DNA of 64,000 nt from Dendrolimus kikuchii (GCA_019925095.2 CM034394.1:10304272-10368271); one strand, 5' to 3'. Positions 22,206-33,980 are shown, counted from the first letter of the stretch. The notes: a model not told the origin generated them from the sequence alone. Numbers and translations: made by a program.

Positions 22206-22460
22206 AATGTCGCTTTTATCGAGTTACAAATCATAACGATTCTAAAGAAGTTTCACTTCAAAAACAAGTAAAAGAAATTCCACGATGAAAGACTCGCTCG
22301 GTAGGTGCTCTCTACACTAATACCGAGCGAATCAGAAAACGGTTATAGAAATATAGGCGGTCGGTAGGTTTTCGATACCGAGAAAACGGAATATCCCGAT
22401 TCCACATCGCTGTTGCAACCGATATATTACAAAGATAGCACCACAGGTCGTTCTTCTTTC
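22206..22460. other. Unique stretch with repeated ACCGAG words
   Basis: 'actcgctcggtaggtgctct' and 'aataccgagcgaatcag' form inverted GCTCGGTA/TACCGAGC words, and 'cgataccgagaaaacgg' follows. 'aagtttcacttcaaaaac' near 22248 resembles the bracket word of the repeat at 19170. Function unknown. Confidence 0.25.
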
Positions 22461-23455
22461 GCCTTTTGATGTGTTATTTTTTGTACTAAAACAGTCAAAT
22501 GTGAAAAAAAAACCATAAATTTTGACTCATTTCATCTAAGAGAAAATATGTTTTATTTATTTAAATTAAAATATCGGAAAGAGAGATACATATAATTTGT
22601 GTGGTGACCAGCTAGGCATGGAGGATTTAGCGGTTCTAAGGCTACGTTTTTTTTGGACAACTTTCATTCTCAGTACCTCTTCTTTCATAATTAAAATGAT
22701 TATTCTTTTAAATAAGCATATAAACTATAAACTTTAATTGGAATCTTGTACTTGATGAGATTTGATTCTCAAAAAAAAAAGTCTTCAGCAATATATGTAA
22801 CTTATTAGATCAGCCAAGTTATGTTTTGAAAAAAGAAACCGAAACAAATAATCTTGCGAAATCTTTAATATGATCTCGGAGATATATGGGTATGTCTCGA
22901 AGGCCCAAACAACCCTAATATTTTAAAATGTTCTTATCCCAGGCTCACATATACCGTCGGCTCCATAAATTATCTATTAGGTGAACATCGTTTGACGTGT
23001 CCACAATAGGCCAAGTTAACTTTGTGCAACCGGACCGAGTTAAGGTACAATGAGTGCAAGCAGAAAGGCAGAAAGAACCCTTCCAACCCCACCTGCATTC
23101 CCACGATGTTAGAAAGTAACCATGGATTGCACTTTTGGGCAAAAAATTGCGCAAATAAAATTTCACGTCAAACATTTGGAATTTACCTAAACGCGAAAGG
23201 GACCGATTGAAGGACGTTATTTGAATAACATGTGAGGTTGCGTGGGAAAGTGACTTCTGTGAATCGTTTTGTAATCATCCACTATTACGTTATTACCTAA
23301 TACTTTTACAGCGTAGTGACGATTGTTTTATGTATTATTCATATGATGGACTGGTTTTTTCAAAGTGTAATTTATTAGACGTAAATGGGTGTGACGTCTC
23401 TGAAATTAATAGCTTTTGTATCAGTCAATATTTAATGTTTAAAAGCATATTGTGA
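22461..23455. other. AT-rich DNA, nothing recognised
   Basis: Short overlapping frames near 22945-23210 on both strands have no recognisable content. Confidence 0.4.
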
Positions 23456-23459
23456 CACA

Positions 23460-23725
23460 TTTAAATGAATATTTTTCAGTTGAGTTCAAAGTATGTAAGA
23501 AAGTGGATGGCTAGCTATTTTGGTATGTGTCGCTCTATTTGCTTTCATCTCTCACTCCCTATCATTTGGGGATCAAATTTACTTCCAAACACCTCTATTC
23601 TGGCATACATTGTTTATCACACCGCAAATCATCCAGTGATGCTTCACAAAATCCAGTAAATACGTTTTTTGATCTACCTTTACATTTGTACTTTGTTACA
23701 TGCCTAACTTTGCTTGCGTAAGCCT
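23460..23725 (-). pseudogene. Possible LINE reverse transcriptase remnant
   Basis: The minus strand gives disconnected pieces such as KGRSKNVFTGFCEASLDDL followed by RCDKQCMPE, resembling the KGRPxKRWxDCVxxDL...GV order at the C-terminus of RTE-like reverse transcriptases. The frame is broken and the match is weak. Confidence 0.25.
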
Positions 23726-24660
23726 CTAAGCACGCACTGTACCGGACACTAATTTCATAGCTGAGCTCCGTATTGAAAAATCGTAGGTAATGTTAATGTA
23801 AGCATTCTGTACTTAGATTAGAAATTTACGCAAGCAATACTTATAGGTGTAAAGCGCGACTAAAATCTTAGCTTATACTTATTGAAAGTTTTTACTAAAC
23901 TAAAATCTAAGCCATCACTCATTATATTACGTAGTAAGAGATTTAACGTAGAGGTTCTATTTATTGGAGTACCAATGATCAACAGTAAGCAATATTATGT
24001 GTAACATGGTTGAAATTTGTATTCTAAGTTTATAGTATTTTTAATGAAACGTGAAAACAAATGTAATTAGTATTCGAATAAACATAAAAAGATTACGCAC
24101 GTAATAGAAGGATTTACTTATTCTGCGCTCCTTTATTTGCATAGGTTTATTAAAAACTGATTAAAATCTTAAACACTTTTAACTTTTTATATATACTCGT
24201 ATGCACGCTAAAATTAAAAACGATTGAACCAATTTGTATGTAGTTTTTAGTGATGTAGGTATATGTTACAATCTCTATAATTCTTGCATCCAAATACAAT
24301 TGATTAATTTTTATATTATCACAATTCGTATGTTTCTAGGAAGGTTCCCTGATAATAATCATAATAACTTCTGTTAGAGACTTGATATATTTTTTTATGA
24401 AATATTCTCACGTGTTTCTACTTAATGTCGGTACAAATCATGTTCTGCAAAATGAAATTATTACCTTTGAAATATCGGTTATCGTTTTCCTTTTTACTTA
24501 AAGAAAAACAAATATATTTTTCTTGTTTATAAATGATGTAGGTAGTAGCTGAATACCTTTGATTTTAATAAAGTCTGTTTTATTTGGCTCTCGTTTTGGA
24601 GGTTTACGTATATACATGTTGGGCCATTAAGCGAACGGAATCGTTAGCTAGCCTGAATAT
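23726..24660. other. AT-rich DNA, nothing recognised
   Basis: The word 'cacgtgtttctactta' occurs at 24411 and again at 24782, the only structure noticed. Confidence 0.4.
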
Positions 24661-24663
24661 ACC

Positions 24664-24933
24664 TCAAGTGCTATTTACATATTGTTCAAAAGTTGTTTCA
24701 CTATCTTGATATTTGAAATCAGATTGGCAACTGTCATGACGATCAATGTGTGAGTTATTTGATGAGAAAGGGCCAAATTCCCACGTGTTTCTACTTAAAA
24801 TCCTCCTGCGAATGAATGCATTTGATCCAAATTGACGCAAAAACACCGAACGAAGGTCAGTTACGGATCGACAGTGAAACTGGGCTAGTTCTCGTATTGC
24901 ATCGACCCTTTCACTCTCTACGCATACCTGCAC
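24664..24933 (-). other. Unrecognised 89-codon minus-strand frame
   Basis: The frame starts at an ATG (24933) and encodes a mixed-composition protein with 'ERVDAIRELAQFHCRSVTDL' near residues 8-27. It has no domain that I recognise, no signal peptide and no membrane segment. An 'aagtgcag' acceptor-like word lies just upstream at about 24940. It could be an exon or a transposon fragment; chance is not excluded. Confidence 0.15.
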
Positions 24934-25477
24934 TTTTTACTTCATTCCCAGAATCGCCTTGCAAGGGACCGACTGATGATCCGTCGCATAGAGTCTCAAA
25001 CTTTTTCGTGACATCATTTGGATTGCATATTAATTTAATTAGTTTTTCACATTATTTTTGTATCAATAATAGGTACGGTATTGGTATAATTGGTAGACGG
25101 CAGTTCTAGCAGCTTAGAAATTTTTGATCCGTATGGCACCGAATTTATTACATTTTCCAGTTGATGTTGTTGTTGGTATGTTATTATTATGTTATATTCT
25201 GATTTCGGTTACCGAAACTGCTTTTGATTCCTTTACACAAATTACGCAATTTGATCATAGTCGGTTAATTTCCATGAACACAAAGAAGAAACGAGTAAAC
25301 GTACCTACAGATAATAAAATTTTCATGTTTATAATGGTCTGAATTTAATTTAGGTCATCTTACTTCATGTTTCTGTCTTAATTATATGGCTTACATCAAT
25401 ATAAGAAATAATTGAGGCAATTTATTAATGGGATCAATAAATACAATCAAAAACCATAGAAATTTTATTTTATAACT

Positions 25478-25800
25478 AGGATATGCCCGCAACTTCGTCC
25501 ACGCTTGACTTGAAATTTCCGCCAGATTCCCTGGATACAAAGTAGCGCAGCGTATAAAAAAGAATGTAAGCTGTCGTTTTAGTGAAAACTGTGTCGGAAT
25601 AAGTAAATTTTTTACACCAGAACTACTACAAACTCGAGTCCTCGAGAGTCCTACTTATATTTATGCTTGCATCTTCACACGCAAAAGTAAACAAAAAACT
25701 TTGACAGCCGCTGCAGCTACCCCGATTGGTTTTGATATTTTGCAAAATCTCCTTTTACCAAATGGCCCCGATATAAATCAAATGTTAATGGTAGCGTAGC
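25478..25800 (+). repeat. Element D copy 1
   Basis: It starts 'aggatatgcccgcaacttcg' with 'tccacgcttgacttgaaatt', then 'agtagcgcagcgtataaaaa' and 'gaatgtaagctgtcgtttt'. The same order is seen at 26178, 58705 and 60838, which defines element D. This copy loses the 3' half. Confidence 0.7.
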
Positions 25801-25934
25801 AAAAAATACTTAATTACTCGTTTTGGAATAGTTCCCCGAAAGGATAGTACTTACAATGTTCTATTTAGCAATAATATGTAAAATGTAATTTTTTATTACG
25901 TAACATGGTCATTTTTAGATTGTTGTGATTCAGT

Positions 25935-26125
25935 ATAGGATAGGTAGTATAGAGTATCCGTGTCTCAGTTCAGTCGCGAAGGTTTGAATCCTCGCGGGGC
26001 GTGCACGGCTTACGCTATTTACAACTACCACATGCTGACGGTGAAGCACATCCTGAGGAAAACGACATAGAGATTATGTAAAAATCAAATCGCCTTGAAC
26101 GTGGTGGGTATTCACTCAAAAAGTG
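25935..26125 (+). repeat. SINE-C copy 1 (tRNA-derived)
   Basis: A B-box-like 'ggtttgaatcctcgcggggc' is followed by 'ctgacggtgaagcacatcct', 'gaggaaaacgacatagag' and 'cgccttgaacgtggtggg'. The order B box, 'ctgatggt', '...gtggtggg' is shared with 52795-53045. Read as a degraded tRNA-derived SINE. Confidence 0.5.
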
Positions 26126-26177
26126 TACTTTCTTATATTTTTCCCGGTTTTTAACGTTCCTACCACGATTTTATCAT

Positions 26178-26525
26178 ATAGGAGAATATACCCGCGATTT
26201 CATCCACGCTTGACTAGAAATTCCCGCGGGATTCCCGGGACACAAAGTACCGCAGCATTTAAAAAAGAATGTCCGCCATCGTTTTTGTGAAAACTGTGGC
26301 GGATTAAGCTAATTTTATGCACCCGAACTACAAACCGCTCTCGGGAAAATACTGAAAAGATTCCTGGGATGAAAAGTAGTACAATTTTAAGTCTAAGAAT
26401 TTACTGTCGACTAGCGAAAACCGCGTTGAAATCGGTGCGGTAATTGTACGTGAATCTCGAACAAACAGACAAGATCCAAAAAAAATTGCATCGTATTGTC
26501 CGTCGTTTATATAAACTAATATTAT
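26178..26525 (+). repeat. Element D copy 2
   Basis: A near full-length copy: 'atacccgcgatttcatccac', 'cgcgggattcccgggacaca', 'aaccgcgttgaaatcggtgc', and an end 'attgcatcgtattgtccgtc' plus 'gtttatataaactaatatta'. It aligns throughout with 60838-61205. Non-coding. Confidence 0.75.
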
Positions 26526-26720
26526 AAAGAGGTAAAGTTTGTGAGTTTGTAACGTTGTAGGGGGGGGGGGGGGGGGGTCAATGGCCGGAACTACTGAACC
26601 GATTTAAAAAATTCTTTCACTGTTGGCAAGCTACATTATTCCTGAGTGACATAGGGTATATTTGGTTGTGATTAAGTAGTAATAAGTATTTTTTCATTTT
26701 TTTCTGATGCCCAGCGAAGT
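26526..26720 (+). repeat. Dispersed repeat with G18 run
   Basis: 'tttgtgagtttgtaacgttg' is followed by an uninterrupted run of 18 G (26560-26577), then 'ggccggaactactgaaccga' and 'gctacattattcctgagtga'. The wording is that of a repeat I remember as common in insects, in which the G run is usually short; here it has expanded or was mis-sequenced. Confidence 0.5.
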
Positions 26721-26746
26721 GTAGTAGTAGTAGTATATATAGTCTA

Positions 26747-28152
26747 CTAGAGTTTACCCCGCGGCTACGCCGCGGGTCAACCTCTGTGCGTGCTTCTTGT
26801 TTAATGAGCATTAGTTGTTAATACAGGTTACATTGTACTTAATTTTTATGTTAGTGATATTTGCATTCGGAAGTTGAATTTAATTTTATATCGCAAACTA
26901 TCCCGTCTCCGGGCATGAAAAGTATTTATGTCCATTATCGGTATTAAAACTACATTTAACCAAAATTACAGTAAAACCGATCCTTTCCTAGTAGTTTTCC
27001 ATGAAAACTTAACGGAAAGACATATCGAGTTACTATCGTATTTTTTATAGACGATGAATGTTTATATCTATAAACTTGAGAAATGATTGGTCTTATCCAA
27101 ACTTTCAACCTTTATTTCAAACCGTCCTAGCTATATTTATTTATCCCCCGTCTATGAAAACTACATAAATGACAAAAAGGACAAAAAGAACAAAGCGGAC
27201 AAATTGGACAACACGGACAATTCGAACATCTCGGACAACTCGGACAAATTGGACAAATCGGACCACTCAGACAACTCGGACAGCTCGGATAAATCGGACA
27301 ACTCGGACATCTCGGACAACTCGGACAACTCGGACAAATCGGATAACTCGGACAAATTGGACAACTCGGACAATTCGGACAAATGGGACAACTCGGACAA
27401 ATTGGACAACTCGGACATCTTGGACAAATCGGACAACTCGGGCAATTCGAACATATCGGACAAATTGGACAAATCGGACAAATCAAACAAACCGGACAAC
27501 TCGGACAAATTGGAAAACTCGGACAATTCGGACATCTCGAACAAATTGGACAAATCGGACAACTCGGACAATTTGGACATCTCGGACAAATTGGACAATT
27601 CGGACAACTCGGACAAATCAGACAACTCGGACAACTCGGACAAATTGTACAAATCGGACAACTCGGACAAATCGGACAACTCGGACATAAAGGACAAATC
27701 GGACAAAAAAAAAACAAATCGGACAAATTGGATAACTTGGACATATCGGACATAAAGGACAAAGATGACCAAAATGACGAAAATGGAAAATCACGAAAAA
27801 CCTATCCCACTTTTTGGGATAACCTTTATCTAAATCTATCCCATTATCCGGGATAAAAGATATCCCTTGTCCACCCTCGGTATTAAAATTACATGTATAC
27901 CGAATTTCAACTAAATCGGTCCAGTACTTTTCCCCTAAAAGCATAACAAACAGAAAGACAAATATATTTTTATCCCGGAAACTATCCCATTTTTCGGGAT
28001 AAAAAGTATCCTATGTTCATTCTCGGCATCGAAAATATATATATATACTGAGTTTCAGCCAAATCGGTAGTAGTTTTTACGTGAAAACGGAACAGACAGA
28101 CAGACAGATAGACATACAGAGTTACTTTCGCATTTATAATATTAATAGAGAT
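26747..28152 (+). mobile_element. Element C copy 2, with 9-bp-period array
   Basis: The same element as at 16209: 'ctagagtttaccccgcggct' with its hairpin, 'aatacaggttacattgtac', 'gagaaatgattggtct', 'aaccgtcctag', then the array, then 'aaaacctatcccactttt' and the 3' end 'tttcgcatttataatatta'. The flanks align closely with copy 1, whereas the central array differs in unit sequence and length. Not coding. Confidence 0.75.
27171..27786. repeat. 9-bp-period GGACAANNN array
   Basis: About 0.6 kb built of 9-mers GGACAACTC, GGACAAATC and GGACAAATT. All frames lack stop codons, so frames of 157-222 codons are open on both strands (Asp-Asn-Ser-Asp repeats, Thr-Arg-Thr repeats, Cys-Pro repeats). These are artefacts of the unit. 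The first 20 bp and the last 15 bp match the array in element C copy 1. Confidence 0.9.
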
Positions 28153-28171
28153 TCCAGTTGCTTTTTTGTCC

Positions 28172-28470
28172 GTGCAGTAACGGAGAAAAAATACAATTTC
28201 CGGCGGCCGGGCGGCTTGTCGTAAGAGGCGACAAAACTCTCAGTAAGGTGGTAGAGTATTTGATAGATGGCTACCACCCTGGTCTAGAGTATGCCGCCAT
28301 AAGAACCTTAAATTGTGCTGCGGTATTAGTGGTCGGGTTCCAGTCTCTTTTAGAAAGGGGCAGCACGATGGTAGCAGCTTTGGTGTTAGAAACGCCCAAA
28401 GGTGATGGTAATCGCTTTCCATTAGGTGGGCCGTCTGCCTGCCTATTGAATTCATGTAATAAATAAATTG
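28172..28470 (+). repeat. SINE-A copy 3
   Basis: Close to full length, from 'gtgcagtaacggag' through 'cggcttgtcgtaagaggcga', 'tggctaccaccctggtctag', 'gtgatggtaatcgctttcca' to an A-rich end 'gtaataaataaa'. It begins 20 bp after the end of element C copy 2. Frames across it, including one of 102 codons, are not genes. Confidence 0.75.
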
Positions 28471-29140
28471 TGTATAAAGATAATGTCAACTGTTTAGTGA
28501 AATATGTTGTTCAATTGCCACAAAAACCTCTATTGTTTTATATTAGTTAAAATCTACAATTTGGCTGAGGCTAGAGACAACTAGTGATAAATCAAATAAG
28601 ATCTGAAAAATTAAAGATTAAATAAAAACGTACATGTTTATAAATTGTTCAATAAATACATAAAAATAGTATTTTTTCATGAAAAACATAATTATTTTAT
28701 CTACATTTATGATTTTGTATTCAGGTAAAGATTTGCTTTAATTCAAATATCAATAAATATACACATACATAATATATGTGTCTAATGCAGGCAATTTAAT
28801 ATGACATCAATATATTTAAACTTACAGTATAAGATCCTATAATAGTTATATTTTACTTAAGACTATTTAATATTGTCGTGCAAAAGGATATCGGAGATTC
28901 GATCATTTATAACTTGCTTTTGAAGGGCAAACAAAACGAAAGGTGGCTAGAAAAAGTGACGGAATTCGAAACGGCGGATAGTGGAAATGAAGTATTATTG
29001 CAACACTTGCACTTTCGATGACGTCCTTTGTGAGATCGGATTGTGAATAGGTAATATCTGGTTTCTTGTTAAATGTAATCGTAAACACGTGTGTTTTCGC
29101 GGTTTTCTTGGAAGTGGCACAGAGTGTTGGAATGAAAATA
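28471..29140. other. AT-rich DNA, nothing recognised
   Basis: No supported feature. Confidence 0.45.
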
Positions 29141-29151
29141 GCTGACAATAT

Positions 29152-29275
29152 ACATCCCACTGTTGGGCTCGGATTTTCAATACTTAGTAAAACGATCGAT
29201 ATTTAGGATTCGAAACCACGTCATTTGAATGGGACTTGAGTGCCTTATCTATTAAGCCAATATGCTTTTGACAGA
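29152..29275 (-). repeat. SINE-D fragment, internally deleted
   Basis: 'catcccactgttgggctcgg' matches the 3' part of the SINE-D copy at 60535, and 'taggattcgaaaccac' is a reverse-complement B box. The centre of the SINE is missing. Confidence 0.45.
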
Positions 29276-30260
29276 TTTTTATATCAAACTATTTTCAAAA
29301 GATTTTTTGCTCGTCCTGCTTCCAGTATATGCACAGAGATAAATGATGTAATTCATTGATTTTTTAATAAACATATTTTTAAAAGCGATGGAAAGGAGAC
29401 GGGGACTTTATGATCAAAGCAATGAAAAGTAATGAGTTGAGAAATGGCTTAAAAAGAGCGTTACTTTTCTATTACAAATTTAGTCCTAAATTCTATCTGG
29501 AAGACGAGAAAAAATATTAGAAATAAGTTTACAACTAAAAAAGTTAGTAATTACCATAATAGATTTATGTCAACGAATTTCAATAATTAATATTATGAAT
29601 ACACTTACATTCATTCAAAATAGCTAAACCCCTCTACAACTATAAAAATATCAACATAATAAAAAGAAATTTTTCATTTTTTTACATTCTGGGCCCAAGA
29701 ATCTATGAAAGCGTGTCTTTTAAAGATAAGAGAAGCTTATCATTCAAGCAAATTATTCATATCTTTGTATACCATGTACCTATATATATGTACTGTGCAT
29801 TTTAACTAATTGAGTTGTAAATATCTTTTATACAAGTCTGACTTCAAGTGGATAAATGTTCAATTATAAGCTATTTCTATGTTAATCACGTAAGTTTGTA
29901 CTTGTTATCATGTTTCCTGATACTTCTAATGCCTACGTTTGTCGGCGTATGTTCAAATACATCAACAATGCTTTTTGTTCGGATGATTTTACAGTCTAGT
30001 GGTTCAAAGTAAGGCAATTGAACTATCGCTTCGTTGCACCGCGATACCGCAGAAAATCGCCCGTATGCCAAAATAAAGAATAAGAAAGAGCTCATACATA
30101 TTTCAATTGAATACTTTAAAATATGTTAAGGTGTAATTTGGCCAAGTCGTATTTAACTGATACATAAATGTAAAAATAACTTGGTTGGGATAGTTTTTAT
30201 GAGTTAAGAATCCGAAGTTTAAGCACTAGTAAGTATACTATACTAGCTATATAATATAGT
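29276..30260. other. AT-rich DNA, nothing recognised
   Basis: No supported gene or repeat. A 69-codon minus-strand frame at 29886-30095 has no recognisable content. Confidence 0.4.
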
Positions 30261-30263
30261 ATA

Positions 30264-31021
30264 CTAGCGGCCCCGGCAGACGTTGTCCTGCTCTGAAAAA
30301 TAAAAATCTAGGTCTCGATTACAACGCTACTTAAACACACACAAAAAAAATCATTAAAATCGGTCCAACCGTTTAGGAGGAGTTCAATCAGTATAGAAGA
30401 ATTATATATAAAAAAAAGCATAGTTATGTTGTTTGTTTGAAAATTTCAAAAATCAAAGAAACTTACTTAAAGTATGGCGCCATCTATTTGATGCTTATCT
30501 AACTTAGTTGACAGCAGAAATCATACTTAACGACCTCTCGGTTAAAAAAAAATTGCAATATTTTTTTTTATTATAAATAAAAATGATACTTATCTCCTAA
30601 GTTGGAGCAAATCCAGCAAATTGAAAAAACAATCTTCAAAATCGGTTAAGTAGTTTTGGAATTCGTTGCGGACAAACACTATGATAGGGAATTTATATCT
30701 CTATACATATAAAAGAAAGTTGTGTTGGTAACACTATTTATAACTCAAGAATGGCTGTACCGATTTGACTGAAAATTGGTGAGGAGGAAGCTTAGAACCA
30801 GGAGACGGACATAGGATACATTTTATCTTATAGGACCCGGTGGGTGGCGCTGAGATCGGGTTCAAGAATTCACCTAATCACCTGGACCGATTTTGGTGAT
30901 TTTGTTTTCGTGTGTTTGAGTGGATGGTATAAATTCACATTTGGAACCGGTAGGTAGCGCTGGGATCGGGTCCTAGATTTTTCTTTTTTCCGAGCAGGAC
31001 AACGTCTGCCGGGGCCGCTAG
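30264..31021. mobile_element. Inverted-repeat element with 31-bp perfect ends
   Basis: The arms 30263-30293 and 30992-31022 are perfect reverse complements (CTAGCGGCCCCGGCAGACGT and onward) and the match continues inward with mismatches to 'aaaatctagg'. TA lies on both sides (30262-30263, 31022-31023). The interior has 'aaatcggtccaaccgttta', 'aaaatcggttaagtagtttt' and 'ggtgggtggcgctgagatcg' with 'ggtaggtagcgctgggatcg'. No transposase frame. The 3' arm and adjoining sequence recur in degraded form at 62100-62339, so this is a family. Confidence 0.7.
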
Positions 31022-31214
31022 TATAAGATATAATTGAAAAGTCATATTAGATCATTTTATAGCGAACTTCTAAATGTCATGTTCTTTCCATATAACAAAA
31101 CAGATGACTCTTCAGACTTGCCCAGAACGGATTATTAGGTTTCACACCGCTTAAATTTTTTTCACCGTCAACACGTGTGTATGTATATTTGTAACTATGT
31201 ACACATTAGCTCAA

Positions 31215-31350
31215 TAAAGCCTAAACTTTGTAAGCTTCCCCGGCTAGGATTCGTATCCACGCCATTGGAATGAATCGATATAAACATAACTTTTGTACAA
31301 GTAACCCAGTTGGTCTGGTCGGTATTGCCGGCGTTTAGCGTGTCGACTTG
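31215..31350 (-). repeat. tRNA-like SINE head
   Basis: 'ggctaggattcgtatccac' is a reverse-complement B box followed by 'aagtaacccagttggtctgg', an A-box-like region on the minus strand. The spacing of about 80 bp fits a tRNA-derived promoter, but pairing of the arms is poor, so I call it a SINE head and not a tRNA gene. Confidence 0.35.
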
Positions 31351-31599
31351 CACGATCCTGCGCTCGAGTGCGCGCACGCACACGTGCAGATTATGCTCTC
31401 AAAGGATTTTTTTACAATAAAACATATGCCGCTTTTTGCTTAACCCACTTTAGACCTGATTATAACCTTCTTACCTACATTTGCTTCGCTTTTTGTTCGG
31501 GTGAAGCCGCCCGAATGGTAACATTACTATTTGCAACACCACTCGTATCGCTGATCAATGATCATGAAGCGTATGTATTCTTAGTATTTCTATATAATA

Positions 31600-32875
31600 G
31601 GTTGGGGAAAAAGTCTTTTCGCATATAGTATGTATGAACTTCTAATAAGATCTCTGGCTATACCATTTGTATCTGGCTGGTTTTGGTATCATTAAAAAGT
31701 TTTAATTTTAAAGAAAACAATTCCAAATTCAAATTAAGAAAATGTGTGATTTTCATTTGTTTTTCTTAATGTTAAAATAAGTGAATGTAATGAAGAAAAT
31801 CGATACATTTTAAAATTTTAATACAAAAAAGGTAAAAATGCAACACAAGCCGCGAAATTTTTTTTTTGTGATGTTTATGGACCTAATGCAGTATCTGTGA
31901 GAGTAGCGCAAATTTGGTTTAAGCGTTTTCAATCTGGAAATTTTGATATCAAAGATGCACATCGCTCTGGTCGCCCTGTTACGGACAAAATTGATGCCAT
32001 TTTTGAAAAAGTGGAGCAAGATCGGCATAGTAGTTAAGATGTAGCTGGAAAACTGGGAATTGACCACAAAACGGTTTTGGCGCATTTGAAAAAAGCTGGG
32101 TATACAAAAACGCTCGATATTTGGGTGCCTCATGAGCTCACTGAAAGAAACCCAATGAACCGTGTACTCATTTGTGATTCTTTATTACGACGTAATGAAA
32201 CCGAACCATTTTTGAAGAAGCTGTAACTGGTGATGAAAAGTGGATCACGTACGACAAGAACGTGAGAAAAAGATCGTGATCAAAGGCCGGTCAGGCTTCA
32301 CAGACTGTGGCGAAACCCGGGTTAACTTGCAACAAGGTGATGCTGTGTGTATGGTGGGATTGGACGGACATTATTTATTATGAGCTGTTACCGCCAGGTA
32401 GGACCATCGATTCTGAACTGTACTGCGAACAACTGATGAGACTAAAGAAAAAAGTTGAGAGAAAGCGGCCGGAATTAATCAACAGAAGGGGTGTGGTTTT
32501 TCACCATGATAACGCTAGACCTCACACATTTTTAGCCACTCAGCAAAAATTACGAAACTTTGGCTGGGAGGTGTTAATGCATCCGCCGTATAGTCCTGAC
32601 CTTGCACCTTCAGATTTTCACCTGTTTCGGTCTCTGCAGAATTCCTTAGGCAGTGTCAGTTTAACATCACGAGAGGACTGCCAAAACCACTTGTCGCAGT
32701 ATTTTGATCAGAAGTCCCAAAATTTTTATATCAATGGGATCACGTCCCTACCTACAAGATGGCAAAAAGTTATCCAACAAAATGGCACCTACATACTTTA
32801 GTCAAATGTAAATAAACTTTATAAAAAAACCTTTTGAATTTTTATATAAAATGCGAAGAAACTTTTTCCCCAACC
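31600..32875 (+). mobile_element. Mariner transposon, inactive
   Basis: Terminal inverted repeats begin GGTTGGGGAAAAAGT on both ends (31600 on plus, 32875 on minus; about 25 bp with two or three mismatches) and are flanked by TA at 31598-31599 and 32876-32877. The 1,276-bp length is standard for mariner. The transposase inside has at least two stops and one frameshift. The inverted repeats and target duplication remain well preserved. Confidence 0.9.
31815..32801 (+). pseudogene. Mariner transposase (DD34D), broken
   Basis: The translation can be followed in pieces. From about 31834: ATQAAK, then GPNAVSVRVAQIWFKRFQSG (helix-turn-helix half), HRSGRPVTD, a TAA at 32035-32037, then DVAGKLGIDHKTVLAHLKKA and WVPHELTERN. 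A frameshift near 32222 precedes TGDEKW, and a TGA at 32277-32279 sits where Trp is usual. From 32307 a 164-codon open frame runs to TAG at the expected C-terminus NGTYIL. The catalytic triad is visible: D in TGDEKW, D in HHDNARPH and D in APSDFHLF with 34 residues between the last two, which defines mariner. Two stops and a frameshift rule out activity. The subfamily is probably cecropia-like, by resemblance only. Confidence 0.9.
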
Positions 32876-32877
32876 TA

Positions 32878-33845
32878 ATATGTAGTTAAGTTCTACATGA
32901 TGTCGTTATTATTATTGCGTTTCTTTTCTTGCGTCATAGGTATCAGGTAGAACTGATATAAGAACTGGCAGAAAAGTCAAATTGTGGTTTTTACTGACAA
33001 TATCTTAGGTAAGTAGCATGTTATACCTACCTATATGCAGATATATCAAATGTGAAATTGACTCTTTACGTATTGTCTTTGTGTTTTTAGAACTCTTCAT
33101 CGTGAAATTTGTTATCTATCTATTAGATACCTATACATATTTTTGATAACAGAAATGTACACAAGATATTTATTATTATCTCGGAAAATGGATTTCTAGG
33201 ATTCTGTAATCATTTTGACAAAATCGAATCCCTTATGAAATTATGATATTTGTCTGTCTGTCTATGTATGTCAAAGTCGATTTTGTAAGAAACTATTACA
33301 TAGATGAAATTTGTAAGAAATATTTATTTTATATGTTACCTCACAATGGTGTAGAAAAATCTCATAAAATTAATGGCTACATATATGGGTAATAAATATA
33401 ACATGTATGTGAGTGATAAGTAAAACAATATAGTATCCTCAGACAATACGTATAAATTTGAAAAATTCTGATGATTTTCTTTTATGATGTTTTTAATTAT
33501 TTCTAAGATTGGGGAAGTATTCGATTCCAAAGTCGTAAAAATATTACCCAGCTCTAACTTTTAATCCACAAGGTAATATATTGTAAAAAACCTGAAAAAG
33601 ATAAGAAGATAAGAATTTAAAAAAAAATCCCATGAGAGAAAAACATTATTTGTTTAAGTTATGAAGCTTTGGCAGTATGCTTTATGAATATCATCTAATT
33701 TTATAACATTCGTAAAACATATTTTAATGGTAGATATTGCCAACGTAAAACCACTTCACGTTATATAACAATGCCAATAATGGCTTTTCATTTCAAGCCT
33801 GATAAGTGAAAACAACCTCTTACAACAAGACCGAAACGCTGATAT
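32878..33845. other. AT-rich DNA, nothing recognised
   Basis: No supported gene or repeat; a short TGTC tract lies at 33252-33265. Confidence 0.45.
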
Positions 33846-33894
33846 ATAAGTAGATGTTTCGCAAGGTTTTTGTGTTTACGGTATCATCGTCTTT

Positions 33895-33980
33895 GTATGT
33901 GGGATGAGATGAGATGGTCCGCATATGGACGGCAGGAAGGCCGCGACAAACATGAGTGCGATATCCCGCACTCATCTCTA
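33895..33980. other. Hairpin: ATGAGTGCG / CGCACTCAT
   Basis: A perfect 9-bp stem around ATATCC at about 33951-33974, in a moderately GC-rich segment 'ggcaggaaggccgcgac'. It lacks a following T run and no transcript is evident. Confidence 0.35.

Noticed and set aside
27171..27786. CRISPR array
   Set aside because: There are no spacers of constant length between identical repeats; it is a simple 9-bp tandem array in an animal genome.
27087..27944. Open frames of up to 222 codons rich in Asp-Asn-Ser, Thr-Arg or Cys-Pro
   Set aside because: The GGACAANNN unit has no stop in any frame, so these are unavoidable and not evidence of coding.
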